Origin: Rhodoplanes elegans
GTDB lineage: Bacteria > Pseudomonadota > Alphaproteobacteria > Rhizobiales > Xanthobacteraceae
Assembly: GCF_016653355.1 (NCBI RefSeq)
Contig: NZ_NHSK01000063.1
Location: forward strand, 1-60,230
Length of the DNA: 60,230 bases
Direction of reading: 5' to 3'
Shown: in pieces, positions 35,608 through 47,885 of the stretch
How the letters are laid out: each line of letters opens with the position of its first letter
Numbering within the stretch: position 1 is the stretch's first letter
Notes under the pieces: generated by a model
Told to the model about the DNA's origin: nothing
Databases searched by the model: none
Seen by the model: the letters and a program-made list of their open reading frames with translations, nothing else
Position numbers and translations under genes: made by a program

Positions 35608-36507
35608 TCACAAGCCCCTTAAAAACTCCGGGCGCAGCACCGGGGCGCCTTTGCGGGCGGCCGACACGATCTGCAGGAGCTGATTACGATCGCCGGGCAG
35701 CGTGCCGGCGAGCGGAAGGCAGTTGGAGGCGTGGTTGGAGCGAAACACCACGGGCGCCGGCGGATCGAGCGCGGCGAGCAGCGCCTCCTGCTCTTCCAGC
35801 ACACCGGCATCGTCCTGCCATTCGAACGGCGTACCGTCGCGCTGGAAGCGGCCGACGAACTCCTCCACCTCGTCCTCGCCGAGACGGAGCTGCAGCGTCG
35901 AGAGATAGGCGGGCGGCGCCGCGTTGATCACGGCCGCCGTGCCCGCGACATGCTCGCGCCAGAGATGCTTGCCGCCGACGCCGAGGATCACGGTCGCCGA
36001 CACGGCGATGCCGGCGTCTCTCGCGCGGTTCATCGCCTCGGCGATGCGCTCCGGCGTCGCGCCCTTCCTGATCCGCGACAGGATCGCGGGAGCCCCGGAC
36101 TCGACCCCGACATAGACGAGCGTCAGCCCCTTCTCACGCAGCAGCCGCAGCTCGTCCGGCGTCTTCTGCGTCAGATTGATGGGGGTCGCGTAGGACGACA
36201 CCCGCTCCAGCTTCGGGAACGTCGCGGCGAGCCGTTCGAGGATTCGTTCCAGCGTCTCGGTCGGCAGCACCAGCGCGTCGCCGTCGGCGAGGAAGATGCG
36301 GCCGGCGTCCGGCCACCAGCGCGCCGCGGCGGCGATGTCGTCGCAAACGTCGGCGAGCGGGCGGGCGTGGAAGTGCTTCGTCTTGTACATCGCGCAGAAG
36401 GTGCAGCGATTGAACGAGCAACCGATCGTCGCCTGGATGATCAGGTTGCGGCCCTCGCTCGGGGGCCGGTACAGCGGCTCGTCGTACTGCAGGGGCGCGA
36501 AGCTCAT
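35608..36507 (-). CDS. radical SAM protein with an unusual CX4CX2C cluster motif
   Basis: A 299-residue radical SAM enzyme. The cluster cysteines are C30, C35 and C38 in IGCSFNRCTFCAMYKTK, spaced CX4CX2C rather than the canonical CX3CX2C. A glycine-rich SAM-binding segment (IFLADGDALV, about 70-80) and VYVGVESGAPAILSRIRKGA (about 131-150) follow, as in radical SAM proteins related to coproporphyrinogen oxidase-type sequences. The C-terminal 50 residues (SNHASNCLPLAGTLPGDR, then LLQIV) are conserved-looking and may be a substrate domain. It follows atpC on the same strand after 131 bases, as a probable separate unit. The reaction is unknown. Confidence 0.88.
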   Translation of the reverse strand: MSFAPLQYDEPLYRPPSEGRNLIIQATIGCSFNRCTFCAMYKTKHFHARPLADVCDDIAAAARWWPDAGRIFLADGDALVLPTETLERILERLAATFPKLERVSSYATPINLTQKTPDELRLLREKGLTLVYVGVESGAPAILSRIRKGATPERIAEAMNRARDAGIAVSATVILGVGGKHLWREHVAGTAAVINAAPPAYLSTLQLRLGEDEVEEFVGRFQRDGTPFEWQDDAGVLEEQEALLAALDPPAPVVFRSNHASNCLPLAGTLPGDRNQLLQIVSAARKGAPVLRPEFLRGL

Positions 36508-36580
36508 CGTGCAGTCGCCTTGGCGCGGCGTTCGATGCGAACGGACGGCGCGATCATAGCGCGAGCGCGCCCGAAACGCA

Positions 36581-36605
36581 CGCGGCCGGCGCTGGGCCGG
36601 CCGCG
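36581..36605 (-). terminator. GC-rich hairpin after atpC, possible terminator
   Basis: The arms CGCGGCCGG (36581-36589) and CCGGCCGCG (36597-36605) are perfect 9-base complements with a 7-base loop. It lies 33 bases beyond the atpC stop. Only a short TTT follows on the minus strand, so it may pause or protect the transcript rather than end it. Confidence 0.35.
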
Positions 36606-36638
36606 GATCACGAAACGCTGGTGCCGCGCGCGGGCGGC

Positions 36639-37037
36639 TCAGTGGCCGAGCGCGTCCTTCAGGACTTCCAGCTGGGCGAGGCGCTCGGTCGCCTTGTCGC
36701 GGGTGCGGTCGTCCTTGGCGTCGGCGACGTCTTCCTTGGCGTCGTCGATCGCCTGGCGGATCACGTCGGGCTGGATCTCGTCGACCGGCACGACCTCCTG
36801 GGCCAGCACGGTGAGGCCGTTCGGCCCGACCTCGGCGAAACCGCCGCGCACCACGATCATCTTCGGCGCGTTCTCGCCGTAGACGGTGAGCACGCCGGGC
36901 CGCAGCGTCGCGACGAACGGCGCGTGGCCGGCCATCACGCCGAAGTCGCCCTCCTCGCCCGGCACGTCCACCTGGGTGACCTCGCCGGAGAACATCAGCT
37001 TCTCGGGCGACACGAGCTCGAAATGGAAGGTGGACAT
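36639..37037 (-). CDS. atpC: F1 ATP synthase epsilon subunit
   Basis: A 132-residue subunit of the F1 central stalk. The N-terminal beta-sandwich is clear: FHFELVSPEKLMFSGEV, VDVPGEEGDFGVMAGHAPFV and TLRPGVLTVYG. The C-terminal helical hairpin (about 85-132) is rich in Asp, Lys and Glu (DDAKEDVADAKDDRTRDKAT) and can act as a brake on ATP hydrolysis. It is the last gene of the operon, 112 bases after atpD, and a hairpin-forming GCGAATG repeat occupies that gap. Confidence 0.97.
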   Translation of the reverse strand: MSTFHFELVSPEKLMFSGEVTQVDVPGEEGDFGVMAGHAPFVATLRPGVLTVYGENAPKMIVVRGGFAEVGPNGLTVLAQEVVPVDEIQPDVIRQAIDDAKEDVADAKDDRTRDKATERLAQLEVLKDALGH

Positions 37038-37047
37038 GGTTCAATTT

Positions 37048-37139
37048 AGCGAATGGCGAATGGCGAGTAGCGAATAGTTCCAGAGACCATCCGCTGTCGC
37101 CGTTCCCGCTTCGCTACTCCCTGTTCGCTGTTCGCTCTG
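37048..37139. repeat. GCGAATG-type repeat forming an imperfect hairpin (family D)
   Basis: The left arm repeats GCGAATGGCGAATGGCGAGT (from 37049) and ends with AGCGAATAG. The right arm (to about 37139) is its imperfect reverse complement (CGCTACTCCCTGTTCGCTGT, then TCGCT). Roughly 24 of 30 positions can pair. It lies between atpD and atpC. Confidence 0.65.
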
Positions 37140-37149
37140 AAGCCGCGTC

Positions 37150-39061
<1,912 letters not shown>

Positions 39062-39103
39062 GGGGGTCTCCCGTTCGACTGTGCGGTGTTGCGTCGGTGC
39101 GCG

Positions 39104-39979
39104 TCAGAGCGCCTCGGCGCCGGAGATGATCTCGATCAGCTCCTTGGTGATCATCGCCTGGCGGGTGCGGTTGTACTTCAGCGTCTGCTTGCGGATCATC
39201 TCGCCGGCATTGCGCGTGGCGTTGTCCATCGCGGTCATCTGGGCGCCGTAGAACGACGCCGCGTTCTCCAGCAGCGCCTTGAAGATCTGCACCGAGATGT
39301 TGAGCGGCAGCAGCTCCGCGAGGATCTGCTCCTCGTCGGGCTCGTACTCGTAGACGGGCGCCGGGCCGTTGGCGGGCGCGCCCTCGAACACGGCCGGGAC
39401 GATCTGCTGCGCGGTCGGAACCTGCGCGATCACCGACTTGAAGCGCGAGTAGAACAGCGTGCAGACGTCGAAGGCACCCTGCTCGTAGAGCGAGATCACC
39501 CGCTGGCCGATCTCGTGGGCGTTCTCGAAGCGGATCTGGCGCACGGCGCGCAGATCGATCACGTCGATGATCTCGTCCTCGAACAGCCGCTTGAGCTGGT
39601 CGTAGCCCTTGCGGCCGACGCACAGGATCTTGATCGTCTTGCCTTCGGCGAGCAGCGCATTGGCGCGGTCGCGGGCGAGCCGCACGATCGCCGAGTTGAA
39701 CGGGCCGCACAGGCCGCGCTCGCCCGTGCAGACGAGCAGCAGATGCACCTGGTCACGGCCGGTCCCGGCGAGCAGCTTCGGCCCCTCGGGGTTGTTCTGC
39801 ACCGAGGCGGCGATGTTGCCGAGCGTGCGCTGCATGCGCTCCGAATAGGGCCGCGCCGCCTCGGCGGCCGCCTGGGCGCGCCGCAGCTTGGACGCGGCGA
39901 CCATCTGCATGGCCTTGGTGATCTTCTGCGTCGCCTTGGTCGCGGCGATCCGGTTTCGCAGGTCTTTCAGGCTCGGCAT
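39104..39979 (-). CDS. atpG: F1 ATP synthase gamma subunit
   Basis: A 291-residue rotor-stalk subunit. The N-terminus [20 protein letters not shown] followed by [16 protein letters not shown], the middle block [20 protein letters not shown] and the C-terminal [19 protein letters not shown] are the conserved parts that form the coiled coil inside F1. It is 133 bases after atpA, mostly filled by a family A repeat, and precedes ohr. Length is normal. Confidence 0.98.
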   Translation of the reverse strand: MPSLKDLRNRIAATKATQKITKAMQMVAASKLRRAQAAAEAARPYSERMQRTLGNIAASVQNNPEGPKLLAGTGRDQVHLLLVCTGERGLCGPFNSAIVRLARDRANALLAEGKTIKILCVGRKGYDQLKRLFEDEIIDVIDLRAVRQIRFENAHEIGQRVISLYEQGAFDVCTLFYSRFKSVIAQVPTAQQIVPAVFEGAPANGPAPVYEYEPDEEQILAELLPLNISVQIFKALLENAASFYGAQMTAMDNATRNAGEMIRKQTLKYNRTRQAMITKELIEIISGAEAL

Positions 39980-40017
39980 TCCGTGGTCACCTTTGCGCCC
40001 GGTCCGGCTTCGGTCTC

Positions 40018-40102
40018 GTCATGCCCGGCCTCGTGCCGGGCATCCACGCGCGTCGCTCCCCCACGCTCCTGGACGTGGATGGCCGGGACGAGCCCGGCCA
40101 TC
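40018..40102. repeat. dispersed palindromic repeat, family A, copy 4
   Basis: It starts GTCATGCCCGGCCTCGTGCC and ends with GGATGGCCGGGACGAGCCCG and GCCAT. The ends are inverted with respect to each other, as in the other three copies. It lies in the atpA-atpG gap. Confidence 0.8.
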
Positions 40103-40112
40103 CCGCCCGAGA

Positions 40113-42202
<2,090 letters not shown>

Positions 42203-42555
42203 GGCGCTCTCTTTCGGCGTTCAGGCATCCAGGATCCCGCCGCGCCCTCCGCGGAAAGCGCGCAAGCCCCTGGAATGTCAGCGGGACCAGGATTGATTGG
42301 GGCGTCCGGAGCGGCCCACGCTCCGTTGAAAAACCGCCGGTTTGCTAACACAGGCCTGGGGGCGGTGCAATACGGCGAACGGCCCGCGAGAGCGCCCGAA
42401 CGGCCGCCGCCCCGGCGGTCGCGGAGTCCGCCGGGGCGCGGCCGGCGGCGGCCGCGCCGGGTCGCCGAGACGCCGCCCCGGTTCCCTGTCAGCACCTTAT
42501 CCTATATGGAGGCGGCGCGACGCCGCGAGCGCCGCCTCGTGCGCTCATCTCGATC
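42203..42555. other. divergent region between the ATP synthase operon and a glycosyltransferase gene
   Basis: 353 bases of GC-rich sequence without a gene. It should hold the leftward atp promoter. The stretch near 42337-42370 is less GC-rich (AAAAACCGCCGGTTTGCTAA) and is the likeliest promoter zone, but no clear -35/-10 pair is seen. Confidence 0.5.
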
Positions 42556-43881
42556 ATGTCACCGGTCCCGTCCTCCCCGCCACCGCTGTTCGTCGATCTC
42601 ACCACCGCGTTCCAGGAGCGCGGCCGCATCGCCCATGGCACCGTGCGGGTCGAGCGCGAGCTGGTCGGAGCGCTCGCCGAGCGGGCGATCGCCGGCCGCG
42701 ACGATCTCCGCTTCTGCCGCTTCGACCCGGCCGCCCACCGCTTCGTCGCGCTGACCGCCGCCGAGGCGCTCGCCGTGGTCCGCGCCCCGACCGAGCCGGA
42801 GCGTCGCCGAAAGCCGCGCCCGGCCTGGCGGTCGCATCCGCTGATGCAGCTCGGCCGCCGGCTCGAGCGCTTCGTGCGCACCGAGATCCGCGACCACTTC
42901 CGGCGCCGTCGCCGCGCCGTAGTCGAGGCCGTGGTGGCCCCGATCGGCGGGGCGGCGGAGATGTTTCCGGAGGGCGCCTGGCTGCTGCTGCCCGGCGAGC
43001 TGCAGCGGCACGACTTCGCCCACCTGATCGACCTGCGCCGCCGGCGCGGGCTGCGGCTCGCCATGCTGTTCTACGATCTGCTCGGCACCCTGCCGCCGGG
43101 CGATCCGCGCGCCGACGACCCGGACGCCGCCGACATTCCGTCGAGCGAGTTCATCCTGCGGCATGCCGCCCTCGTCCTGTCGATCTCGCGGTTCAGCGCC
43201 GATGCGCTCGCGGCCCATGCGGCGGAGCGCGGCACCGCGATGCCGCCCCTCACCGTGATCCGGCTCGGTCACCGGCTCGGCCCGGCCGCGCCGGACCTGC
43301 CGCCGGTCGACGGCCTCGCGCCGGGCGGCTTCGTGCTCACCGTCGGCGACGTCACGGGGCGCAAGAACCAGCGGCTGCTCACCGACTTGTGGGGCGATCT
43401 GGCGCGGGCGCGCGGCGGGCGAGTGCCGCCGCTGGTGATCGCCGGCCGGATCGGCCACGACGGCGCGCCGCTGGTCGCCGCCGTGACGGCCGATCGCGAC
43501 GCTGCGCCCGTGGTCCGCTTCCTGAGCAATGTCGACGACGGCCAGCTCCGCTGGCTGTACGCCAACTGCCGGTTCACGGCGTTCCCGTCCTTGTCCGAGG
43601 GCTTCGGCCTGCCGGTGGTCGAGAGCCTGGCGCTCGGCAAGACCTGCATCGCCTCCACGGCGACGGCGATTCCCGAGGCGAGCCAAGGCGCCGCCCTGCA
43701 TCTCGACCCGGCCGAAACGGCGGCCTGGCGACACGCGATCGAGACGCTGCTCGACGACGACGCGGCACTGGCGCGGGCCGAGGCGGCGATCGCCGACAAA
43801 TTCCGGCTGGTCGGCTGGGACGACACCGCCGCCGACGCCCTCGCCGCCGCCGACGCGGCACGGGCGGCGAGAAGCACCTAG
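42556..43881 (+). CDS. group 1 (GT4-like) glycosyltransferase
   Basis: A 441-residue GT-B glycosyltransferase. The C-terminal half has the GT4 hallmarks: GFVLTVGDVTGRKNQRLLTD (about 255-275), FTAFPSLSEGFGLPVVESLA with the two glutamates of the EX7E motif (about 344-363), and TAIPEASQGAALHL. The N-terminal acceptor domain is arginine-rich and less conserved. No membrane segment or signal is seen. The ATG at 42556 has no good ribosome site; another start slightly downstream is possible. It stands alone, so its product, perhaps exopolysaccharide or lipopolysaccharide, is a guess. Confidence 0.85.
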   Translation: MSPVPSSPPPLFVDLTTAFQERGRIAHGTVRVERELVGALAERAIAGRDDLRFCRFDPAAHRFVALTAAEALAVVRAPTEPERRRKPRPAWRSHPLMQLGRRLERFVRTEIRDHFRRRRRAVVEAVVAPIGGAAEMFPEGAWLLLPGELQRHDFAHLIDLRRRRGLRLAMLFYDLLGTLPPGDPRADDPDAADIPSSEFILRHAALVLSISRFSADALAAHAAERGTAMPPLTVIRLGHRLGPAAPDLPPVDGLAPGGFVLTVGDVTGRKNQRLLTDLWGDLARARGGRVPPLVIAGRIGHDGAPLVAAVTADRDAAPVVRFLSNVDDGQLRWLYANCRFTAFPSLSEGFGLPVVESLALGKTCIASTATAIPEASQGAALHLDPAETAAWRHAIETLLDDDAALARAEAAIADKFRLVGWDDTAADALAAADAARAARST

Positions 43882-43980
43882 AGCGGCCATAACGACGCAC
43901 CGAAGGACAAAAATCGTCGAAAAAATTGCAGAAGTGGATTTTGGAGCTTAACTTTCGGTCTCTTCCGGGAGATCGAAGAC

Positions 43981-45192
43981 GTGCTGTACCGTCTGGAGAT
44001 TGCCAACTTCTACTCGGTGCGCGACCGGCAGGTGATCGATCTGCGAATCGGTGACTCCGTGCCCGACGTGCCTGGTCGGTTCGACCCTCTGTTCCCTGGA
44101 TCAAAGGAACGCGCGCCCCGTGTCGTGGCCTTTTTCGGGCCGAACGCTTCGGGGAAATCGACAGTCCTAAAGGCCCTTGCGTTCGTTCTGTGGTTCGTTC
44201 GGGATTCCTTCCAGCGACAGCCGAACGTCGGCATCCCGTGCGAGTGCTTCAACGATACGGCAGCACAAGCCGAGCCGGTGCGGTTAGCGATCGAGTTCGG
44301 CGGGCCGCTCGACCCTGCCGTCGAGCCGGGCTCAGCCCCCATTGCCTATGGCACGTGGCGCTATGAACTGGCCCTGTTCATGTCGGATGGACGCTTCATC
44401 GTTACAGAAGAAAACCTTCATCAGAGAGCCAATGGGCGAGGCAGGTGGACTCGGGTTTTCGAACGCGAGAACGACCAAGTCAGTGCTGGTAAAGTGTTTG
44501 CACTTTCAGGATACTCGAAGGTGATCGACAAGGTGCGCGACAATGCCAGTCTCATCTCTACTCTGGCGCAATTCGATCATGTGCCGTCGTTGCGCCTGAG
44601 CGAAGCCGCGCGATCGGTCGTTGCCAACATCCTGGCGGATCGAACTGAGGTCGGGGACGATGCCGCGATCAAATACTACGCGGCAGATACCGCCGCCATG
44701 GAGGAGCTTAACCGAGACATCCAGCGGATCGACCTCGGCATAAAGAAAATGATCATCGTTCAAGGCCAAGCGGGACCACTTGCTTTGTTCGAGCACGAAG
44801 GACTGGAGCGTCCGATGCCCTGGGCGCTCGAAAGTCACGGAACTCGGACATTTATCCGCAACCTGCCCCTGCTGCAGATTGCGCTCGCCAGGGGGAGCAT
44901 GTCCATTGTCGACGAGATCGATCTCGCGATTCACCCACTCGTCCTGCCCGAGATCATACGTTGGTTTCATGATCCCGAACGAAACCCGCAACGGGCCCAG
45001 CTCTGGATGAGTTGCCACGCGGCAACTCTTCTCGAAGACCTTCAGAAGGAGGAGGTCTTCTTCTGCGAGAAGGACACGCGCGGTCGCACAAAGGTGTACG
45101 GGCTCCAGGACATTCGAAACGCGAGGCGTGCGGACAACCGCTATCGCAGGTATATGTCGGGCATGTACGGAGCAATCCCTCAGATCGGATGA
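43981..45192 (+). CDS. AAA15-family ATPase, RloA/AbiLi-like defence protein
   Basis: A 403-residue ATPase related to OLD, RloA and AbiLi. Walker A is GPNASGKST (53-61), the ABC-type signature ESHGTRTF (284-291), Walker B SIVDEIDLAIHP (308-319) and the histidine switch WMSCHAATLLEDL (343-355). The insert between Walker A and the signature is the coiled or lid region. The start is GTG at 43981, with GGGAG upstream. Its stop overlaps the next start (ATGA). Base composition falls to roughly 55-60% G+C, well below the neighbours, a sign of transfer. With the RloB-like partner it forms an abortive-infection-type pair, by analogy with AbiL and RloAB. Confidence 0.85.
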   Translation: MLYRLEIANFYSVRDRQVIDLRIGDSVPDVPGRFDPLFPGSKERAPRVVAFFGPNASGKSTVLKALAFVLWFVRDSFQRQPNVGIPCECFNDTAAQAEPVRLAIEFGGPLDPAVEPGSAPIAYGTWRYELALFMSDGRFIVTEENLHQRANGRGRWTRVFERENDQVSAGKVFALSGYSKVIDKVRDNASLISTLAQFDHVPSLRLSEAARSVVANILADRTEVGDDAAIKYYAADTAAMEELNRDIQRIDLGIKKMIIVQGQAGPLALFEHEGLERPMPWALESHGTRTFIRNLPLLQIALARGSMSIVDEIDLAIHPLVLPEIIRWFHDPERNPQRAQLWMSCHAATLLEDLQKEEVFFCEKDTRGRTKVYGLQDIRNARRADNRYRRYMSGMYGAIPQIG

Positions 45193-45746
45193 AACGCCGA
45201 CCGGCCTTCATTCCTCAACGCCGCCCGATCTTTCTCGGCTGCGAGGGGCCGAGCGAAGTGGGTTACGGCGCCCTGTTGAATCGATTTGCGCGCGATAAAG
45301 ACGTTCACATCCACATTCATGTCGAACCGCTCCAACCGGGCGCAGGCGACCCCTTCGAGCTTGTTCGACGCGCCGTTCAGCGCGTCGGGGACATCGAACG
45401 ACGGCGGGAGTCATTCGCCTGCAAGGCCTTGCTTATCGACATCGGCGAGCCCGACAAGATGGCCGCTGCGACCCGGCTCGCCAGCCAAGCAGGGATTTCG
45501 CATCTGATATGGCAGGTTCCGGATCACGAAGCCCTTCTCCTGCGACACTTCGATGGGTGCCAGGACCATCGCCCCCCGAAGGGAGAGTCGATGGCTGCAC
45601 TCCGTCGACGATGGCCCGAGTACCGGAAAGGTAGCAGTGCTTCTCAGCTCTCGGAGCGGATTCCCTTCGAGTCCCTGGTCCGGGTTTGTGCGGTCGAGGC
45701 ACGCTTGCGGGATTTCGTCATCGCGATTGGCCTGCTTTCACCTTGA
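45189..45746 (+). CDS. RloB/AbiLii-like protein, probable Toprim-type nuclease partner
   Basis: A 185-residue protein. Divergent RloB-family marks can be read in order: FLGCEGPSEVGY (15-26; relatives read CEGxxxExxY), an acidic strand LLIDIGEPDK (81-90), WQVPDHEALLLRHF (108-121; relatives read SNPxFExWxLxHF), and LRRRWPEYRKG (138-148; relatives read LPxYxKG). E19, D84 and E114 would be the metal-binding acids if it is a Toprim-like nuclease, which is inference. It overlaps the ATPase gene by four bases. The AAA15-RloB pairing is found in phage-defence loci such as AbiL and RloAB and parallels the AriA-AriB pair of PARIS. It is somewhat shorter than typical RloB. Confidence 0.75.
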   Translation: MKRRPAFIPQRRPIFLGCEGPSEVGYGALLNRFARDKDVHIHIHVEPLQPGAGDPFELVRRAVQRVGDIERRRESFACKALLIDIGEPDKMAAATRLASQAGISHLIWQVPDHEALLLRHFDGCQDHRPPKGESMAALRRRWPEYRKGSSASQLSERIPFESLVRVCAVEARLRDFVIAIGLLSP

Positions 45747-45765
45747 CTGGTCTGCACCCCTCTGA

Positions 45766-46953
45766 TCACTCCTTCCCGAGCCGCGGGCGGAGTAGCATCG
45801 GGCCGTAGACGGCGCAGAAGCCCCCGAAGGCGGCGACCCAGGCGAGCGCCGCGGCCCACAGGAGCGGCGTCGCCAGCTCGGGAACCAGCGCGGCGAGGAG
45901 ACGCAGGCCGGCCGCGGTGACGACCGCGCCATAGACGGCGCGGGTGGACGGCGGCGCCTCGAGGGCGCGGCCGGTGTGGCCGCGCGTCGCCCGGGTCATC
46001 ACGGCGAGCGTCATCACCCCGACGGCGCCGACCGACCAGGCATGGATGCCGGCGGCCTCCGGAACGACGGGCCACAGCGCGGCCGCGGCCAGCAGGAGGA
46101 AACCGAGCGGGATGAAGGCGTAGCCGAGGTGCAGGATCAGCACGAGGGCGTCGCGCCCGGTGCGATCGCCGGCCCAGCGCGCGAGCCGCACCGCCTGGAC
46201 GGCCCCGGCGAGTCCGAGGAGCGCCGCCGTGATCCATCCGGTCGGCGCCACGAGCCAGGCGGCCAGCGCCGGCACCGACACGCCGATCGCCACCGCGTCG
46301 AGCCGCCCGAACGGCGCCGGCAGCCGGCCCGGATTGGCCTTGACGAGCCAGTTGCGGGTGAAGCTCGGGACGATGCGGCCGCCGATCAGCACGATCAGCA
46401 TGACGATCGCGGCGAGCGCCAGCCGCCGCCCGAGCACGGCCTCGCCACGGACATGCGCCTCGACATGGACCACGACGTCGGCGGCGGCGAACACGCCGAC
46501 GATCACCAGGACGCGGAGGTTGCGCCAGTTCTTCCCGGCGATCACCTCGCGGCCGGCGGCGGCGAGCACCAGCAGCAGGAAGGCGACGTCGATCACGGCG
46601 ACGGCCACCCAGCCGAGCGCCCCGCCGAACGACACGGCGACCCGGCCGGCGAGCCAGGCCAGCACCAGCACCAGCAGCGGCGTGCCGGCGAGCGGCAGCC
46701 GGCCGGTCCAGTTGGGGATCGCGGTCAAGAGGAAGCCGGTCACCACGGCGGCGACATAGCCGAACAGGAGCTCGTGGGCGTGCCAGTCGATCGGCGCGAA
46801 CACCGTGTCGAGGGCGATGCGGCCCTCGTAGACCGGCATCCACACGAGCACGGCGAGGCCGGCGAACAGCGCGCCGGCGAGGAAGAACGGACGAAAGCCG
46901 TAGCTCAGCAGGGCCGGGCCGGAATAGGGAGCGACGCGCGGGACGGGGGTCAT
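45766..46953 (-). CDS. nnrS: NnrS family membrane protein
   Basis: A 395-residue inner-membrane protein with about twelve hydrophobic segments. NnrS landmarks are GFRPFFLAGALFAGLAVLVW, DWHAHELLFGYVAAVVTGFL, TAIPNWTGRLP and GGRIVPSFTRNWL. NnrS is a haem- and copper-containing protein that protects cells from nitrosative stress and is controlled by NO-responsive FNR-type regulators in related bacteria. The ATG at 46953 has GGAGGTCGC upstream. It is divergent from a cytochrome c gene across a gap holding an FNR-type box at 47067. Its stop is only about 20 bases from the defence pair, on the opposite strand. Confidence 0.93.
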   Translation of the reverse strand: MTPVPRVAPYSGPALLSYGFRPFFLAGALFAGLAVLVWMPVYEGRIALDTVFAPIDWHAHELLFGYVAAVVTGFLLTAIPNWTGRLPLAGTPLLVLVLAWLAGRVAVSFGGALGWVAVAVIDVAFLLLVLAAAGREVIAGKNWRNLRVLVIVGVFAAADVVVHVEAHVRGEAVLGRRLALAAIVMLIVLIGGRIVPSFTRNWLVKANPGRLPAPFGRLDAVAIGVSVPALAAWLVAPTGWITAALLGLAGAVQAVRLARWAGDRTGRDALVLILHLGYAFIPLGFLLLAAAALWPVVPEAAGIHAWSVGAVGVMTLAVMTRATRGHTGRALEAPPSTRAVYGAVVTAAGLRLLAALVPELATPLLWAAALAWVAAFGGFCAVYGPMLLRPRLGKE

Positions 46954-47066
46954 GCGACCTCCAGGCAGGAGGGGATCACGATCGGAACCGGGCGAACCCC
47001 GCCCGGTTCCTCCCTTCACCCATGCGCCGTCCGCGACCGCGGCGGAACCAGCGTCTTCAGAGCCGC

Positions 47067-47080
47067 TTGATTTTCGTCAA
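47067..47080. promoter_or_regulatory. FNR/NnrR-type binding box
   Basis: TTGAT-TTTC-GTCAA, a match to the TTGATnnnnATCAA consensus in nine of ten positions. It is extended to a GCTTGA/TCAAGC palindrome at 47065-47082. It lies 114 bases upstream of nnrS and 103 bases upstream of the cytochrome c gene, so it could serve either or both. Control by an oxygen- or NO-sensing CRP/FNR protein is inferred. Confidence 0.6.
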
Positions 47081-47182
47081 GCTTCTGGTCTTTTGCTGGC
47101 CGGCCCTTCGTCTTGTGGCCGGATCCCGCAGCCGGCCGGCTCGTCGGATCGTCCGTTTGGAACCAGGAGGGAAGAAGGCACG

Positions 47183-47569
47183 ATGATCACCAAAGCGTTC
47201 GTTATCGCATTCGCCTTGGCGGCCACCACCGGGATCGCCGCCGCCCAGGACGTCGCGGCCGGCGCCGTGTCGTTCCGCAAGTGCACGCCCTGCCACAACA
47301 TCGGCGAAGGCGCGACCAACAAGGTCGGCCCGGTGCTCAACGGCCTCGAGGGCCGCAAGAGCGGGCAGATCCCGGGCTTCAACTACTCCGAAGCCAACAA
47401 GAACTCGGGTCTCACCTGGGACAAGGCGACGTTCAAGTCCTACATCGCCGATCCGCGCGCCAAGATCCCGGGCACCAAGATGGTCTTCGCCGGCATCAAG
47501 AACGACAAGGAGCAGGACGACCTGTGGGCGTTCCTGATCCAGTACGGGCCGGACGGAAAGAAGAAGTAG
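47183..47569 (+). CDS. class I periplasmic cytochrome c (cytochrome c2/c550-like)
   Basis: A 128-residue c-type cytochrome. The signal peptide MITKAFVIAFALAATTGIAA is cleaved near AAA-Q (residue 21). Haem attaches at C34, C37 and H38 (KCTPCHNI), and the sixth ligand is M100 in GTKMVFAGIK. The fold is that of mitochondrial-type cytochrome c, a soluble electron carrier between the bc1 complex and an oxidase or reductase. AGGAGG and GAAGAAGG precede the ATG at 47183. It is divergent from nnrS behind an FNR-type box and ends in a strong terminator, so a role in low-oxygen or denitrification electron flow is plausible. Confidence 0.95.
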   Translation: MITKAFVIAFALAATTGIAAAQDVAAGAVSFRKCTPCHNIGEGATNKVGPVLNGLEGRKSGQIPGFNYSEANKNSGLTWDKATFKSYIADPRAKIPGTKMVFAGIKNDKEQDDLWAFLIQYGPDGKKK

Positions 47570-47885
47570 TCGATCGACCACGCTTCGGTCGTTCGACCCG
47601 ATCGGATCGCGTCATCGCGCGCCGTGGCTCCGCCTCGGCGCGCTTTCTTTTTTGAGCAACGGTCCGAGCGGGCCGACCCACCCGGTCGGATGATCCCCCT
47701 CGGGCAGGTGCCGCGGCGAGGCGCCCCCGCCGCACACAGAATCCAAGCTCGACAGGATCGACCGAATCTTACGCTGTAATTTTAAGAAATACTTCGTGAT
47801 GCAGCGCGGGATCGCTGCCATCTTGTGCGCACAATTCCCCGATTAAACGCGGTCTTCACGCAACAACATGGGGACTATACAGCGC
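47570..47885. other. intergenic region between cytochrome c and rlpA
   Basis: A 316-base gap with the terminator at 47617-47653, then an AT-richer stretch (TTACGCTGTAATTTTAAGAA, near 47769-47788) that probably carries the rlpA promoter. I see no further gene. Confidence 0.55.
47617..47653 (+). terminator. Rho-independent terminator of the cytochrome c gene
   Basis: A perfect 8-base stem (GCGCGCCG, 47617-47624, with CGGCGCGC, 47636-47643), an 11-base loop and the T-rich tail TTTCTTTTTT (47644-47653). Confidence 0.88.
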
